From NCBI GenBank assembly GCA_001792895.1, contig MARA01000070.1, forward strand, positions 1 to 64,000: 64,000 nt of DNA. Direction: 5' to 3'. Below, one piece after another: positions 34,319 to 44,390 of this stretch (position 1 is the stretch's first letter; every line of letters begins with the position of its first letter). The translations under genes were made by a program, and so were the position numbers. The stretch comes from Lentinus brumalis (lineage: Eukaryota > Basidiomycota > Agaricomycetes > Polyporales > Polyporaceae). Below the pieces are notes generated by a model. That model saw only the letters and a list, made by a program, of their open reading frames with translations, did no database searches and was not told where the DNA came from.

Positions 34319-34460
34319 CGGGAGCTCCTACCATACAGGGAAGCAGCCGAGAAGCCGACAGACACCTCCGGGAGAGGTTACGGACCTCCCGGAAGGGTCT
34401 AATACAATACACTTTTGTACGGACTGTTTTGTAATACGGTCCAGACCATTGAACGGCGTG
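34319..34460 (-). repeat. KDZ right terminal inverted repeat
   Basis: Reverse complement of 22061-22203 with scattered substitutions. Ends CGGCGTG before the TSD at 34461-34468. Confidence 0.9.
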
Positions 34461-34464
34461 TAAT

Positions 34465-37400
34465 GTATCATGGGTACACCAGTTGGTGACCACCCAGCAC
34501 GCCCGGGCTACCGCCTACGCCCCCATGCCCGACGGTGCCCCTATATCTATTCTCCTTTCCTATCTGTCCGCTTGCGAGGAGGTCACGTCTAAACCGTCGC
34601 TCCAGTCCCTCTTCTTTTCCACTGTTCCGTCAGCTCTCTCGTCCTCTGTCTCTCCGATGCGTTCCTCTGCTTCCGGCTCTCTATCTCCTACGTCGGTGCC
34701 GGTGGGTCCGGGCCGTCCGGTGGCTACATACCCAGTCTCCAAGACGAAAAGCCAACCGCAGCGACCGGTCCCCCCGAACCGCGATACCCCTCGTCTCTCC
34801 GCTACTGGTTCCAAGCCTCCGTTCACGGTTCTACTAAAAAGCAAAAAGAAATACAAGCCGGTCGCTCTCAAGGTCCGTCCTGTGATCGGCGAGCTGCCCG
34901 CAGAATACCGCATCGTCCGCAACCGGATCGGCGACCCTCTAGCCGACCTCCCGCTCCTAGACCCGAACCCTCCGCCGTATGTTCCGACGGGACGCTACAC
35001 CGCGGAGCGCAGGGAGCGTTTTCGAGCGCATCACGCGCAATGGTTACTGCCCGCCAAGCTGGACGTCCTAGACGACTTCATGTGCAAACAACAGGGAGCA
35101 TTTGCGTGGGACGACTCCGAGCGGGGCAGCTTCCGGCGTGACATGTTTCCCCCAGTGCGGTTCCCGGTCATTCCGCATGTTCCGTGGGTAGAGAAGAACT
35201 TCCCTATCCCGCCCGGTATTTACGCTCAAGCCGCGGCCCTCATCCAACGGAAGATCGCCGCCGGAGTCTACGAGCCTTCCAACGCGTCCTACCGGTCCCG
35301 GTGGTTCTGCGTACTCAAGAAGGACGGCAACATCCGGATCGTCCACAGCCTCGAGCCTCTCAACAAGGTCACCATCCAGCACTCCGGAGTCCCGCCGGTC
35401 CTGGACCACCTCGCGGAACAGTTCGCCGGTCGCGCGTGTGGCACGACGTTGGACCTCTACGTGGGGTACGACGAACGGGAGATCGACGAGCGCTCGCGCG
35501 ACTTAACCACCTTCCAGACGCCGTTCGGAGCTATGCGCCTTACGACGCTTCCGATGGGTTGGTCGAACTCAGTTCCGATCTTCCACGATGACGTCACGTT
35601 CATCCTGCAGCCGGAGATACCGCATGTAACCCTTCCCTATATCGACGATGTTACGGTCAAGGGCCCCGCGGACCAGTACAAGGTTGCCGTAGGAGGGTGG
35701 GAGATGATCCCGGCGAATCCGGGAGTCCGAAGGTACTTCTGGGAACACCTACCGGACGTCAACCGTTGCGTTCAGCGGGTCAAGCATGCCGGCGGGACGT
35801 TCTCCGGGACTAAGGCGAACATAGGACCACCGGAGTTCGTAGCCATCGGGCACTTCTGTACTCCGGAGGGGCGTAAGCCCGACGTCAAGCGCACCGAAGC
35901 CATCGCCAACTGGGGACCGTGCAAGGACCTCTCGGAGGTCCGGGCCTTCCTCGGAACGGTCGGGGTGGCCCGCATCTTCATCAAGGACTTCGCCAAGCGA
36001 GCTAACCCCCTGGTCAAGCTAACTCGGAAGGATGTTCCTTTCGAGTTCGGGGCGGAGCAGCTACAGGCGATGGCGGACCTCAAGCAGGCTCTCCTGGACT
36101 CCCCCGCCCTCCGTCCGCTCGACTACGAGTCCGACGCTCCTGTCATCCTGGCCGTCGACACCTCCTACATCGCCGTGGGCTACCATCTCGCCCAACAAGA
36201 CATCAACGACCCGAAAATCCGCTACTACAATCGCTTCGGCTCTATAACCCTCAACGAGCGCGAAGCCCGTTTCTCGCAGGCCAAGCTCGAGCTTTACGGA
36301 CTCTACCGGACACTTCGCGCACTCCGGTTCCACCTGATCGGGGTCCGCAACCTTGTCGTCGAAGTCGACGCCCGCTACATCGAGGGTATGCTCCGGCACC
36401 CCGACTACGCCCCGTCCGCTTCGATGAACCGCTGGATAGTCTCCATCACAACCTTCCACTTCACCCTAGTCCACGTACCCGGAGTACACCACGGCCCCGA
36501 CGGCCTGTCGAGGCGTCCACCTCAGCCGGGAGACACGCCCGAGCCGGACGATGACTTCGACGACTGGATCGACCGGCTCTATAGCATGATGCACTTGGTC
36601 AACCCTCCTCCGACGCTCCGTTTGTCCGACGCCCCGCTACGCGCACCGGCCGCACCGGACGCGCCCTCCTTCACCATCCTCATGCAGCAAACCAGCGGAA
36701 CGTCTGCGAAGCTACCGGAGGTCCCGCCGATACCGTACGATCGGTTTCCGCGGACATCCGCTGCAGCGAAGATGGACCGACGCCTCGAGCTAGCGCGCGA
36801 GTGGTTAAGATCTCGCGAGCGCCCGTCAGAGCTCGACGACCGGGAGTTCACCCGACTCTCGAAGTGGGCCAAGGATTTCTTCGTCGACAAGGAGGGCCGC
36901 CTTTGGCGCACCTCAGAAGACGGGGCCCACAAGAGGGTACTCGCACCGGACATCCGCTCGCAGGTCCTAGTCGAAATGCACGATTACATCGGACACCGCG
37001 GAATCTACGCGACCCGAGCCTTCGTCGCGGAACGTTTCTGGTGGCCGGAAATGAAGTCCGACGTTGCCTGGTACGTCCGTAGCTGTCACCTGTGCCAGAT
37101 CCGCCAGACTACTCGTATCCACATCCCTCCGACCATTCCGTACCCTGCTCCGCCGATGGTCCACGTTCACGTTGACTCTATGGATATGCCAGGGACCTAC
37201 AAGCACTTCTTCCACGCTCGGTGCGCTACTACGTCCTGGGTCGAAGGCCGAGCGTCCAAGTCGCAGACCGCGCAAGTCATCGGCGACTGGCTCTACCAAG
37301 ATCTCCTGTGCCGGTGGGGCGCGGTCTCCGAGATCGTGTCCGACAACGGGTCCCCCTGGATAGCCGCCCTCGAGTACCTCTCGAAGAAGTACCACGTCTT

Positions 37401-38123
37401 TCATATCCGTATCTCCGGCTACAATTCGCAGGCAAACGGAATAGTCGAAAGACCGCACTTCCACGTCCGGGACGGCCTCTTCAAGGCCTGCGACGGGGAT
37501 GCCTCCCTATGGGTCTCCCGAGTATACACCACCCTCTGGGCGGACAGAGTCACCGTCCGACGACGCCTAGGCTGCTCTCCGTACTTCGCGGTCACCGGGA
37601 CGAACCCAATCATGCCATTCGACATCGCTGAGGCGACCTACCTGATGCCGGTACCCACCAAGATGCTATCGACCGCCGAGCTCATCGTCCGACGCGCCAT
37701 CGCACTCCAGAAGCGTCCGGAGCAGCTCAGCCTCCTGCGCTCTACGGTCTTCAAGCAGCGGGTCGAGGCAGCGCAGAAGTTCGAGCAGGACCACGCTCGG
37801 ACAATCAAGTCCTTCAACTTCGAGCGCGGACGCCTCGTCTCATGCGCAATACCGCTATCGAAAAGTCCCTCAACCGCAAGATGCGCCCCCGTTGCCTCGG
37901 CCCCTACGTGGTCATCAAGCGGAACCGCGGCGGAGCATATGTCATCGCCGAACTCAACGGCGCCGTCTTCGACCGCCCCGTCGCCGCCTTCCGACTCATC
38001 CCGTACCTCGCCCGAGAAGCTATCTACGTGCCCGACGGTGCGCTCGACGTCTCCGACGACAAGCTCCGCATCATCGAAGCAACGGAGGTAGATGAGCAGG
38101 AGGACTTCGAGGACGTGGATTAA
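34465..38123 (+). pseudogene. pol: Gyp-L pol: RT, RNase H, integrase
   Basis: The frame opens at 34465 within the KDZ junction; the first ATG is at 34524 (MPDGAPISILLSYL). The RT has WFCVLKKDGNIRIVHSLEP and the catalytic LPYIDDVTVK (about 35630-35655). RNase H begins PVILAVDTSYIAVGYHLAQ. The integrase has an HHCC finger (HDYIGHRG; CHLCQ), then VHVDSMDMP, SEIVSDNGSPW and NGIVERPHF as the D-D-E triad. A GPY/F-like C-terminal module (RPRCLGPYVVIKRNRGGAY) lies one frame away: a base is missing near 37836, so the first frame ends at 38091 and the true C-terminus at 38123. No chromodomain seen. Apart from that break the polyprotein is complete. Confidence 0.9.
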
Positions 38124-38151
38124 CCACCCCGGGTTTAGCGCCCACGGAAGC

Positions 38152-38194
38152 GTCGACTGAGGACAGTCGACATTTCAGTGGGGAGGGGAGGGAT
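38152..38194 (+). promoter_or_regulatory. Gyp-L hairpin plus polypurine tract, inner copy
   Basis: A 7-bp stem GTCGACT/AGTCGAC with a six-base loop GAGGAC is followed by ATTTCAGTGGGGAGGGGA. The same hairpin-plus-purine layout recurs at 41838-41873 against the 3' LTR. The inner copy stands 30 bases after the end of pol. Confidence 0.75.
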
Positions 38195-38270
38195 ATCCCG
38201 CGCCAAGCACTACATTACGAGAAACTATACCTACCGTTGCCCTTTACTTACGTCCCCCGTTCCCTTCCCT

Positions 38271-38633
38271 ATGACAATCTATTCTCCTTCCGCACTACCG
38301 TCCGAATTTTCTCCGAGTCTCACAGTAGACCCTAAGGGTCGTCTCACATTCCTTTACCTCTCCGGACCTTCCTATCAGGTTTCCTACGTGGCCAACTACC
38401 GGGCATATCGCGCCTCCGAGGCGTCCGAGCCCCGTCCGATGCGTTACAACATTCCTTTACATCTAGACACTAGTACTTACAATTCTGCCCCTACGGCGCA
38501 CCACACTATCCTTACCACTCAGTCCAATTCAAAACAAGACAGCATTCATTTTCTTGCATATACAAAGCATTCGAGACTACAAGGACAGGCCAAGAAAATT
38601 ATTACTGTACAAAGCGCGACCGAAGCCCACTAA
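38271..38633 (+). CDS. possible small ORF, unknown
   Basis: A 120-codon frame starting MTIYSPSALPSEFSPSLTV, rich in Ser/Thr/Tyr, without recognisable domain. It lies in Gyp-L between the inner polypurine tract and the antisense genes. It may be chance. Confidence 0.25.
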   Translation: MTIYSPSALPSEFSPSLTVDPKGRLTFLYLSGPSYQVSYVANYRAYRASEASEPRPMRYNIPLHLDTSTYNSAPTAHHTILTTQSNSKQDSIHFLAYTKHSRLQGQAKKIITVQSATEAH

Positions 38634-38683
38634 CGCTCCTGTTACTGACACAGGAGGACCGTCCGAGGCGTCCGAAGCAGCAA

Positions 38684-40690
38684 TCAGGAGTCCCCACCCC
38701 CAGGAGCACGGAACCGGAGGAGCTTCGCGACGAGGTCCTGTCCGGGGTCCGTCGCCGCGAGCCGCGAAAAGCTGATCTTGGGAGGCAGCTCCACCCCCTC
38801 CTCCTCCGACCGATACTTCCCGAAGGTCTCTCCGGTGAGCTCCTTCTCCCGCGTCATCCGAGCGACGAGCTCGTGGGCCTTCCCCCAGATGTCGTACACC
38901 AGCCGGTTGGCCTCCAGCCGGTTCTCCGCGACCAGCCGGTCGAACGGCGAGAGTCCGGACAAGTCCCCCTGGTAGGGGACCAAGAAGGGAGCGGAGAACG
39001 AGACCCCCGCAGGCAAGGAGGTCCCCGCAGTCCCGGCAGGAGTCGTCGGAGGCGCAGTAGGAGCGGGCGCGTTCCAGGGAAGGACCTTGAAGACCGCCCA
39101 GCCCTTGTGCTTGTCGCGGAAGGCCGCGACCTCCGCGGGCTCGACGGTCGGAGCGAAGTCCGCAGGGATCGCAGTGGGCGCGATGGCGTCGGGCAGACCG
39201 AGAGCTCGCAGCCGCTCAGCGAGTGCGTCCTGGTCGACGACCCGGAAACGCGGCCGGTCCCGCTCGAAGATCGCGATGAACCGGACGGCCATGTAGCGAA
39301 TGTCGGGGGTGCCGGGGATAGGGACCCAGCCCTCGCCGTTGAAGAGGGCGATGGTCTTGCGGTTCCCTGTCGAACGCCAAGGGTCAGCCACCGCAGAAGG
39401 CAGACGAGAGGACGGACTTACAGGACATCTCGCCGAAGACGTTGGAGCCGGCCCACCGGCACCCTTGCGAGTCCTTCAGGCACTTCTGGCAGAGGCCGAC
39501 CTTCCCCGACAGAGAGCAGCGGCCCCCCTTCGAGCGACAGAGGTCGCACTAAGGTCCTACAGGTTAGCGAAGCGATCGCCGCGGCAGGAACGGGCGGAGA
39601 CTTACCGGTCCCTCGAAGGAGAGCAGCACTCCCTCCTCCGAGCTGCCGTGGGGTCGATCTTGGGCTTCTTCCTGCCGCTGCGCCGGCCAGAGCCACTGGC
39701 GGGCTTGCGCTTCTTGCTGCCACTGGGCTGGGGTTCCTGCATCGTGCTGGCGAGCTCGTCGTCCTCGCTGGAACCTTCAGCGTCCTCATCGCCGCCGTCG
39801 TCCTGCGGAGGTTTCTGTCCCTGCGGAGTCTTCGGGCCCGGCGGAGCCTTCGAACCCTGCGGAGTCTTCGGCCCTTGCGGAGCCTTGCGCCCTTGCGGGG
39901 TCTTGGGGCCTTGAGAAGTCGTGCGTGCGGGCGGCGGGCTAGGAAGCGGCGAGATCCTGAAGAGTTTCGCCACGACGTCCGGGGCGAACGGGAGGTACTT
40001 GTCCTTGTCTGTGAAGTCGAGAGCGCGAGGCTCGGAGGGGTCCGCGTTCGCGAGCAAGTTCACTACACACAGGAGGTTAGCGCAAAAAGGGACGCCTCGG
40101 AGGCGTAGGAACGTACCGTAGTCCGAGACGGCGGTCTCCGCCTTCTGGTAGACCTCAAGCCGGCTCCGCGCCAGCTTCAGCTCGTGCTCCAAGTCCCGAG
40201 CCTCCGCGACGTCCGCGGGAGCGTTCCGCCGACCAGGTTTGACGCGGCGCGACACTCCTGGAAGCGGGCCTCGGCGTTCTTGATGCCTTCCTGGTGGAGC
40301 TGGACTTGCGCGTGAAGGAAGTCCGCGTCCCGGGCCAGGACCGCCTGGCTGCACTTGCGGAAGAACTCGCGCTGGAGCTCCGCGGGGGCGTGCTCGCTGA
40401 AGGTCCCCCAGAACGCGGGAAAGCGGGACCGGTATTCCCCGCTGGGTTCGGAAGGCGCGGCCTCCTAGAGGATTCAGTCGACCGCCCGGTTGGCCCCCGA
40501 TGGCTCCGACAAGCAGGACGAAACTCACCAGGTAGCGGAGGAAGTGCTCCGCGGCCTCCCCGTAGTAGCGGCCCGAGTAGGGGTGCAGCTCGTCCAGGAC
40601 GAAGCTCTCGACGAAGGAGGCGAAGTTCGAGGCGTTGGTGAAGTCCTCGGGGTCGCTGAGGTCGACGTTAGGAGAGAGAGGGGCTGCCAT
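38684..40690 (-). pseudogene. Gyp-L antisense gene 1 (cysteine-rich, unknown), one frame break
   Basis: Spliced minus-strand gene starting MAAPLSPNVDLSDPEDFTN at ATG 40690. GT-AG introns lie near 40466-40529, 40065-40117, 39547-39604 and 39367-39421. The second exon contains SGEYRSRFPAFWGTFSEHA. The frame slips near 40235, then continues LARSRLEVYQKAETAVSDY. A Pro/Gln/Gly/Lys repeat region (GPKTPQGRKAPQ) and a nuclear-localisation-like KKRKPASGSGRRSGRKKPK stretch follow. A cysteine motif CDLCRSKGGRCSLSGKVGLC continues to CQKCLKDSQGC, a zinc-binding pattern seen in many mushroom proteins. The C-terminal domain reads IALFNGEGWVPIPGTPDI, FERDRPRFRVVDQDALAERL. Function unknown. Confidence 0.6.
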
Positions 40691-40919
40691 GTTGAAGCGT
40701 CGAGGAGGGAGGAAGAGGTCAAGGAGCACGAGCGACCGAACGCGCCCGACGGTAGGTCTTTAAGGGAGCCTCGGAGGCAAAAAATTTCGCGTCCTCAATC
40801 ACGAACGAAGGTCAAACAATCAGGAAGCACCGGGATTCGCGACGTCACCGCGCCCTTCGCCGTCAACGGAGTTCATCCGCTGTCATGCCGAAACGAGTAA
40901 CTTTATTTCCGCTTTAGGA

Positions 40920-41727
40920 CTATTCTACGGGCGCTCCGTCGACGCAGCGCGCCCTCCGCGCTATCCGCACGCCCTCCTGAGGAGTTCCCCGTCTCCGATC
41001 CTTCCTAGGCGTCCGAGCCCTCGACGATGTCTCCCCCGCGTCGACGTCGTACACCACTCGCACCGGCGAGTCCGCTCCTAGCAGAGCAAGGTCAGACCGT
41101 GCGGCACGCGTAGGAAGGGAGCGCTTACGAGCAACTGCGCGAGTTTCGCTTCGGAGCCGGCCATCCTCGAGTGCGATGCGCTCGCGGCGGAGCTCTTCCT
41201 GTCGCTCCGCGAGTCGATGGATCTCCGCAGTAACACGGAAGGCCAGGGCCAGGTCCGGCCGTCGGGAACGATTCAGCACTAGGAGGCACTCTCGGGCGAC
41301 CTGAAGCTCGCGAGAGACGTCCAGTTCCTCGGCAGACACCGCGGCCAAGCGCAACGTCCGGCGGGAGCTGTCTATCCGGCCCAGGAAGTCTCGCACGACA
41401 GCGTTCCGGAGGTCAGCCTCGATAGGCCACTCCGATAAGGTCGTCCGAGTACGCTCACATAGTCCGAACACCTGTCCGGGGGTGCATCCGAGGATCATCA
41501 GCCCGTCCTGGGCAGCAATCAGCACCGAAGGCGGTCCGGAGAGGATAGGGACGTACCAGGAGATCAGCTATCGTCGACATGTCGCGTTGCAGCTCGGCCT
41601 CGTCGTCGCCGAAATTTCCAGACTCAAGGTCCGCTTCAAGGAGAGACACCGCACCATCGGCGTACCGAAGGGCATCCTCCCTCACGGTGAGACGGAGCTC
41701 AGGCCAAGTCGTAGGTCCGTTCGGCAT
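40920..41727 (-). CDS. Gyp-L antisense gene 2 (unknown, coiled coil)
   Basis: Two exons, 41727-41557 and 41507-40920, join in phase 0 to 252 codons plus stop. The start ATG 41727 gives MPNGPTTWPELRLTVREDAL. The middle is helical and Arg/Glu-rich (AEIHRLAERQEELRRERIAL), consistent with a coiled coil, and the C-terminus is basic (RTPRKDRRRGTP). No known domain. It stands tail-to-head with antisense gene 1, inside the element and facing the pol genes. The frame is intact. Confidence 0.6.
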
Positions 41728-41837
41728 GGCGTTCGACACTACCGGACAGTTCTGGATGGTACGGCGACCTTAAATACTCGCGGGAGTCAGGCTATCGATG
41801 GTACCGTTCCCCCTCAGGCCCCACCCGCCAATCGGAT

Positions 41838-41873
41838 GGACCGAGGACGGTCCAGATTTCAGTGGGGAGGGGA
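41838..41873 (+). promoter_or_regulatory. Gyp-L hairpin plus polypurine tract, LTR-adjacent copy
   Basis: A 6-bp stem GGACCG/CGGTCC with AGGA loop is followed by ATTTCAGTGGGGAGGGGA directly against the 3' LTR. This is the expected plus-strand primer site. Confidence 0.85.
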
Positions 41874-42927
41874 TGATAGGTACGGACACGTCTATGCACG
41901 GAATTTGCGCCCTTTCGGAAGGTCCGTCGGAGCGAGCCCAGTACTCCCGACCGTCCTACAGTGGCCAGTACGCTCGTCGCAGCACCGTACTCCTTCCCTA
42001 TCGCTCCGTCACCTTTCCTACCGTCCGAACCCCGCACAGGCCGGACAACGCGGTCTGCAGCTCGTCCGCACCGAGCGGTGGCCTGTCAGACAGTTCACGT
42101 CCTCGACGAGGCATCTAGCCGCAGTTCCGAGGTCTCGTACGCAGTCTCGGTCACGGACGCATGGTCGGAGGGGTTCTGGAGCGTCCTCCACGCCAGTTGA
42201 TTGGTCGAGGTGGTTATCGCCGGAGTTGGAGCTCCGCGCCACCATCTTGGGTAAACGTCGGTCGCCAGCGCCTCGAACCGGTTGGGGCTCGGCACGCGCG
42301 CTGGTTGGTTAGCTGTGGTTAAAGGCTGACAGCAGGCCCGTGCGCAAGGAGCTCCGCCCGCCCCTATTGGCTCAGGACCGTTTGCGAGGGCTTTCCGAGG
42401 CTTGCGTGCTGTCGTTAGGGTAGCTTTGCTTTTGTACCTTCGGTAGCGTGGTGTGCAATTCAGATTCCGTTCTCCCCACAGTTCAGCTCTAAGTCTACCG
42501 CCGCCGCTCCGTGCTCACCGTTGAAAGTATCGCCGTCACCGTCAAGAAGTCCTACCGCCGTCGAGTCGATAAGTTCGAACCCGTTTCATCCGCTACTATC
42601 TCCGTGGTCTCCTCTCCGTGTCCTACGTGGTTCGCACCCGTCGCGTCCGTGCGTCGGAAGTCTCCTCGCCGTCCGGGCAGGCACCGTTGAGTCCTCCCTA
42701 CCGTCCCGTCTCCGTGCCGTTCCCTCCATTCTTCTCCGTGGTTTCCGCGTCTCGTTCCGGACGCTCCTGTCGGTCGGGAGTCGTACGTAGCCCTCCTGGA
42801 CATAGGTCTCCGTTCAGTTAGGGTTGGTTAGGAGCCTCTTCCCTCCTCGCATATAAAATACGTGCATACAGTCCTTGGCTGGAGATTTGTGTGGTGTTAT
42901 CCGCTCATTTCGCCCCTTGGCGTATCA
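41874..42927 (+). repeat. Gyp-L 3' LTR (1054 bp)
   Basis: Begins TGATAGG and ends GTATCA, matching the two pieces of the 5' LTR almost base for base. Followed by TSD ACGG. Confidence 0.97.
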
Positions 42928-42952
42928 ACGGTAGGCGAGCTTCTGTGTGATG

Positions 42953-43140
42953 TGTTGTAACAGGAAAACGGGCACACGAGCGAGCGACGGCGAGCGACGG
43001 ATGGATTCAACAACTAGGGAAACTACAGGCTGTCGAGCGTACTGTAGATGGCGCCGAAACTTTAAGGTTTCGGCGAACTCCGAGCTGTACAGTACGAAGC
43101 GCTGCGCCGGGCCGTATGGGCGCGCGGCTTACTTACAACA
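42953..43140 (-). repeat. TR-GAG 3' LTR
   Basis: 188 bp, identical by eye to 44198-44385. Contains an inner palindrome (CCGAAACTTTAAGGTTTCGG) at about 43055. Confidence 0.95.
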
Positions 43141-43175
43141 CGCCCCTTAAGCCTGCGACCATACCAAAGAATACA

Positions 43176-44015
43176 TCAGTAGAGACGGATCACCTCAGGG
43201 GGCTCCTCGTCTGAATCGACCTCCAGTCGTGCCATGCGCGTTGACAGGCGCCCCTCCACCTCGCCTCCATCCCCTTCAGCTCCTCGAGTCTTCTTCGGCT
43301 TGGAGAGTGACTTGGGAGTCGGGCACTCACGAATATAGTGGCCAACACCACCGCACTGGTGGCACGTGACGTCTGAGCGGGCCACGAGGGCAGACAGGTC
43401 GGAGAAATCCGAGATGCTGGCCTGGCTGCGGCTGAGCTGAGCCTCGAAGCCGGTGATGCGGGTGGTGACAGCGGCAATGGTGAGCGAGTCGAATGGAAGC
43501 GACTCAAGCTGGGTCAGCACGGGGGCATACTGAGGGGGGAGGCCTTCGGTGATGACAAGTATGATGTCGACGGTAGTGGCGGGGCATGGGGTATGGGAGA
43601 GCTCGAGCGCTCGAGCGCGAACTCGACCAATCCAGCGAATGGCAGACTCGTCCTCGGACTTGACCATGCGGAGGAAGGAGCGACGGAGAGAGAGAGCGGA
43701 ATTGACTGAAGAAGAACGATGCACCTGCTCCAACGCTTCCCACATCTCGCGAGGGTTTTCCATGCCCATCACGAAAGGCACCTGGGAAGGATCGATACTG
43801 AGGATGATCTTCGACCTGGCCATCTCCCGCTTCTTCTGCTGCACCTGCAACCCCTTCGGACCCTTCGGCATCTCCTCGGACGGGACCTCGAACGCAGGAC
43901 GGACGACATCCCAGAGGTCCAACGCGACGAGGACTGCGACCATCTGAATGCGCCATACCTCGTAGTTGCCCTCGACGAGCAGCGCAACACGGAGTTGACT
44001 GGGCTTTTCGTCCAT
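43176..44015 (-). CDS. gag: TR-GAG gag (UBN2/Copia type)
   Basis: From ATG 44015 the frame gives MDEKPSQLRVALLVEGNYE and 279 codons without a break. NYEVWRIQMVAVLVALDLWDV and MWEALEQVHRSSS are hallmarks of Copia-type gag (UBN2/DUF4219-like), and LSHTPCPATTVDIILVITEG continues it. A CCHC zinc knuckle CHQCGGVGHYIREC sits near the C-terminus (about 43340-43380), followed by a basic linker and an acidic end. Gag alone could be packaged and reverse-transcribed by proteins of an autonomous Copia element. Confidence 0.9.
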   Translation of the reverse strand: MDEKPSQLRVALLVEGNYEVWRIQMVAVLVALDLWDVVRPAFEVPSEEMPKGPKGLQVQQKKREMARSKIILSIDPSQVPFVMGMENPREMWEALEQVHRSSSVNSALSLRRSFLRMVKSEDESAIRWIGRVRARALELSHTPCPATTVDIILVITEGLPPQYAPVLTQLESLPFDSLTIAAVTTRITGFEAQLSRSQASISDFSDLSALVARSDVTCHQCGGVGHYIRECPTPKSLSKPKKTRGAEGDGGEVEGRLSTRMARLEVDSDEEPPEVIRLY

Positions 44016-44185
44016 CTTGAATGGTAGGGACCAGGGGGACAAAAAGAAAAAGGGTAGGGACAGTAGTGCTCGGTGTCGAAAGAGGCGTAGTCGAACTGCG
44101 GTGGCTCGGGAGGTTACCGACCGTTTGCGAGCGGTTGAGAACGAGTTGGCGACGAAGACAGCAAGAACGAGCGGATTAAGCTGCA

Positions 44186-44197
44186 GGGCTCATAACC
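44186..44197 (-). promoter_or_regulatory. Half-tRNA primer-binding site (initiator Met)
   Basis: Directly after the 5' LTR, on the minus strand, stands GGTTATGAGCCC. Its complement GGGCTCATAACC is the anticodon stem-loop of initiator tRNA-Met (anticodon CAT). Priming from a cleaved half tRNA, as in Drosophila copia, fits. Pairing may extend a few bases into CTGCAG. Confidence 0.8.
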
Positions 44198-44385
44198 TGT
44201 TGTAACAGGAAAACGGGCACACGAGCGAGCGACGGCGAGCGACGGATGGATTCAACAACTAGGGAAACTACAGGCTGTCGAGCGTACTGTAGATGGCGCC
44301 GAAACTTTAAGGTTTCGGCGAACTCCGAGCTGTACAGTACGAAGCGCTGCGCCGGGCCGTATGGGCGCGCGGCTTACTTACAACA
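44198..44385 (-). repeat. TR-GAG 5' LTR
   Basis: 188 bp, identical by eye to the copy at 42953-43140. The PBS follows it on the minus strand. Confidence 0.95.
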
Positions 44386-44390
44386 TGATG

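Larger units (their letters stand above)
22061..34460 (+). mobile_element. KDZ-superfamily DNA transposon carrying a TET/JBP gene
   Basis: 12.4 kb with terminal inverted repeats of about 145 bp (22061-22203 and 34319-34460, roughly 85 percent identical) and an 8-bp TSD. It holds an apparently intact KDZ transposase (30500-34227), a TET/JBP dioxygenase (28370-29963, minus), a small basic-region gene (27283-27947, minus), a double RNase H1-N-like gene (26117-27169) and a large gene of unknown function (22590-25874, minus). KDZ (Kyakuja-Dileera-Zisupton) elements and their link to TET/JBP genes in mushrooms are established (Iyer et al., 2014). Here the element sits at the end of Gyp-L gag-pro, so it moved after Gyp-L arrived. 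Its other frame breaks are single-base changes at homopolymers. Confidence 0.9.
11414..42927 (+). mobile_element. Gyp-L: long-LTR Ty3/gypsy element with two nested insertions
   Basis: It has 1.05-kb LTRs beginning TGATAGG and ending GTATCA, a 4-bp TSD ACGG (11410-11413 and 42928-42931), a PBS 3 bases after the 5' LTR, gag-protease, pol in RT-RNase H-integrase order (Ty3/gypsy), and a polypurine tract against the 3' LTR. Removing Chr-1 (11994-18234) and the KDZ element (22061-34460) leaves roughly 12.8 kb. The extra length is a 3.7-kb block with two antisense genes between pol and the 3' LTR. The LTRs differ by about two substitutions and two single-base indels, so insertion was recent. Confidence 0.9.
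42953..44385 (-). mobile_element. TR-GAG: gag-only Copia-type LTR element
   Basis: 1433 bp with 188-bp LTRs (42953-43140 and 44198-44385) that look identical, ends TGTTGTAA/TTACAACA, and TSD TGATG (42948-42952 and 44386-44390). The only gene is a Copia-type gag on the minus strand. No protease, RT or integrase is present, so it depends on a partner element. This layout matches TR-GAG elements described in plants. Identical LTRs mean very recent insertion. Removing it rejoins the LINE frame. Confidence 0.93.

Noticed and set aside
22025..34495. CCACCCAGCA-like match as KDZ target duplication
   Set aside because: It has an extra base on the left and lies outside the inverted termini. TAATGTAT fits exactly at the termini.
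38952..40108. Plus-strand open frames across the antisense genes
   Set aside because: They are shadows: the minus strand has GT-AG introns and a Cys motif, the plus strand only biased composition.
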